A stretch of 64,000 nt of DNA from Hoplostethus atlanticus (Eukaryota > Chordata > Actinopteri > Trachichthyiformes > Trachichthyidae): positions 1,116,001-1,180,000 of the forward strand of contig JAXDDX010000043.1 in the NCBI GenBank assembly GCA_034670405.1, in the 5' to 3' direction. The position numbers and the translations under genes were made by a program. Under the pieces are notes generated by a model. It ran no database searches, was not told where the DNA came from, and saw only the letters and a list, made by a program, of their open reading frames with translations. Shown here piece by piece: positions 63,096-64,000 of the stretch (position 1 is the stretch's first letter; every line of letters starts with the position of its first letter).

Positions 63096-64000
63096 AATGG
63101 GCCTCATACCAAGCTGAAGACAGATTTCCATGCTGCTTGCAAGCATGGATGTGAAAACTAAGCTTTGGATGTTGAATTTCTATCCTCTGTGACCAAATGC
63201 ATTTCATTTTTTCAAATGTGCCTCTTGCCCACCACTGGTTCAGATGATTTAAGATGAAGATGATTTAAGACATTTAAGACTTTTTCAGGCCCTGCAGGCA
63301 CCCTGCATAGGGATTGAAAGCCACAATGACAGAATCATAAGAGCATTCTTTCTTAACTTGACATATTTTCTGTTGAAACAGGATGTGGGGGTAGGACATA
63401 ACGGCAGGATCATTCAAAAGTGTAAACCAATGGGATATCAGTTAGTGAGAGAAAGGCAGTTTTATTAGATGGGAGGGGCGAGATTGTTAAAAAATATGAT
63501 AATATTATTGGTTGGTATCCACTCTGGTATCACAATTATATTACTATAGGGACTTAACGTGTGTCTGTGGTACTCAATAGAGTTTAAAGTGACCTTATTG
63601 TACTTTATGGCATTTCTATCTCCTATGCAATATATTATTCCTATAATATATTATTTATAATTTATAGTTTTGTTGTTATAGTTGTATAGTATCCCTCTAA
63701 AATGTATTATTTCATTATTACAGTTCTTTTTGTAAGGCTAGGGTTGTAATGGGTTAATCATTACAACACCATATAGGCTGATGTAGCTATGGAAAAGCTC
63801 TTTATTATGCATGGTGTCTTACTGTGTCTGAGGGCAATACGAGGCTGAGAGTGTAAGAATACCTCCGGGTGTCTGCAAGAGGAAGGAGACTGCCGGGATC
63901 CGCCGGTGACACCGCCCTGTTCCTGCCCAAAGAGACAACAAACATCCAGGACCTGAGAAATGACAGCCCGGGCTGCTGCATCATCAGCCTGCCCATCCTC
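63096..64000. other. Gene-free stretch at the right edge
   Basis: About 63,245-63,310 carries the ttaagactttttcaggccct repeat end seen elsewhere. The rest is AT-rich to 63,780. From about 63,830 to 64,000 the composition becomes GC-richer (gagactgccgggatccgccg ...), with a short minus-strand open frame of no recognised family. The 5' non-coding exon and promoter of wdr47 could lie here or further right, but I see no proof. Confidence 0.35.

Noticed and set aside
63805-63996. 63-codon minus-strand frame as a 5' exon of wdr47
   Set aside because: It does not connect to the acceptor at 60,916 by any evident donor, and the known N-terminus of the protein begins at ATG 60,884.

Overview
The window is nuclear DNA of a ray-finned (teleost-type) fish. 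Evidence: a spliced vertebrate neuronal gene, wdr47, whose protein reads like the mammalian one; fish-type L2 and other CR1-group LINEs with the usual fish 3' tails; tRNA-derived SINEs; a PIF/Harbinger transposon; BEL/Pao and Ty3/Gypsy LTR elements; and many (CA)n tracts. The species cannot be told from the sequence. Layout: 1-5,675 is a broken BEL/Pao element (minus strand, running off the left edge) that has received a solo LTR and an unrecognised ~2 kb insert with its own acidic open frame. 5,676-7,200 is AT-rich and geneless. 7,204-11,390 is a minus-strand L2-type LINE with a 563-codon reverse transcriptase frame, split by a 1.35 kb solo LTR. 11,382-17,697 holds the last five exons of a class II SLC2A (GLUT) sugar transporter on the minus strand; its introns are full of repeats. 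The gene is cut inside an exon at about 17,697 by an LTR-like repeat, which itself received a young, nearly whole Ty3/Gypsy element (17,769-24,950). 25,000-34,750 is a repeat graveyard: nested MITEs, a second solo LTR, a hAT-type MITE, LINE ends, and a two-gene PIF/Harbinger element (29,591-32,272). 34,750-40,330 is intergenic with SINEs and old repeats. 40,332-60,884 is host gene wdr47 on the minus strand. I resolve 15 coding exons, all with GT/AG borders and matching phases, predicting 885 residues (LisH, CTLH, middle linker, WD40 propeller). Its introns carry the most unusual object here: a 1,279 bp almost perfect palindrome (46,000-47,278) flanked by TTAA, whose two arms each encode the same THAP-domain start in opposite directions. 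They also hold a long-inverted-repeat MITE, a TIR element, LINE and SINE pieces and several (CA)n tracts, one of which abuts a splice acceptor. 60,916-64,000 lies 5' of the first coding exon and is mostly a broken LINE. The only intact host gene I can support is wdr47. The transporter is at best the severed 3' half of a gene and is probably a pseudogene. All family calls were made by reading the sequence, without a database search.
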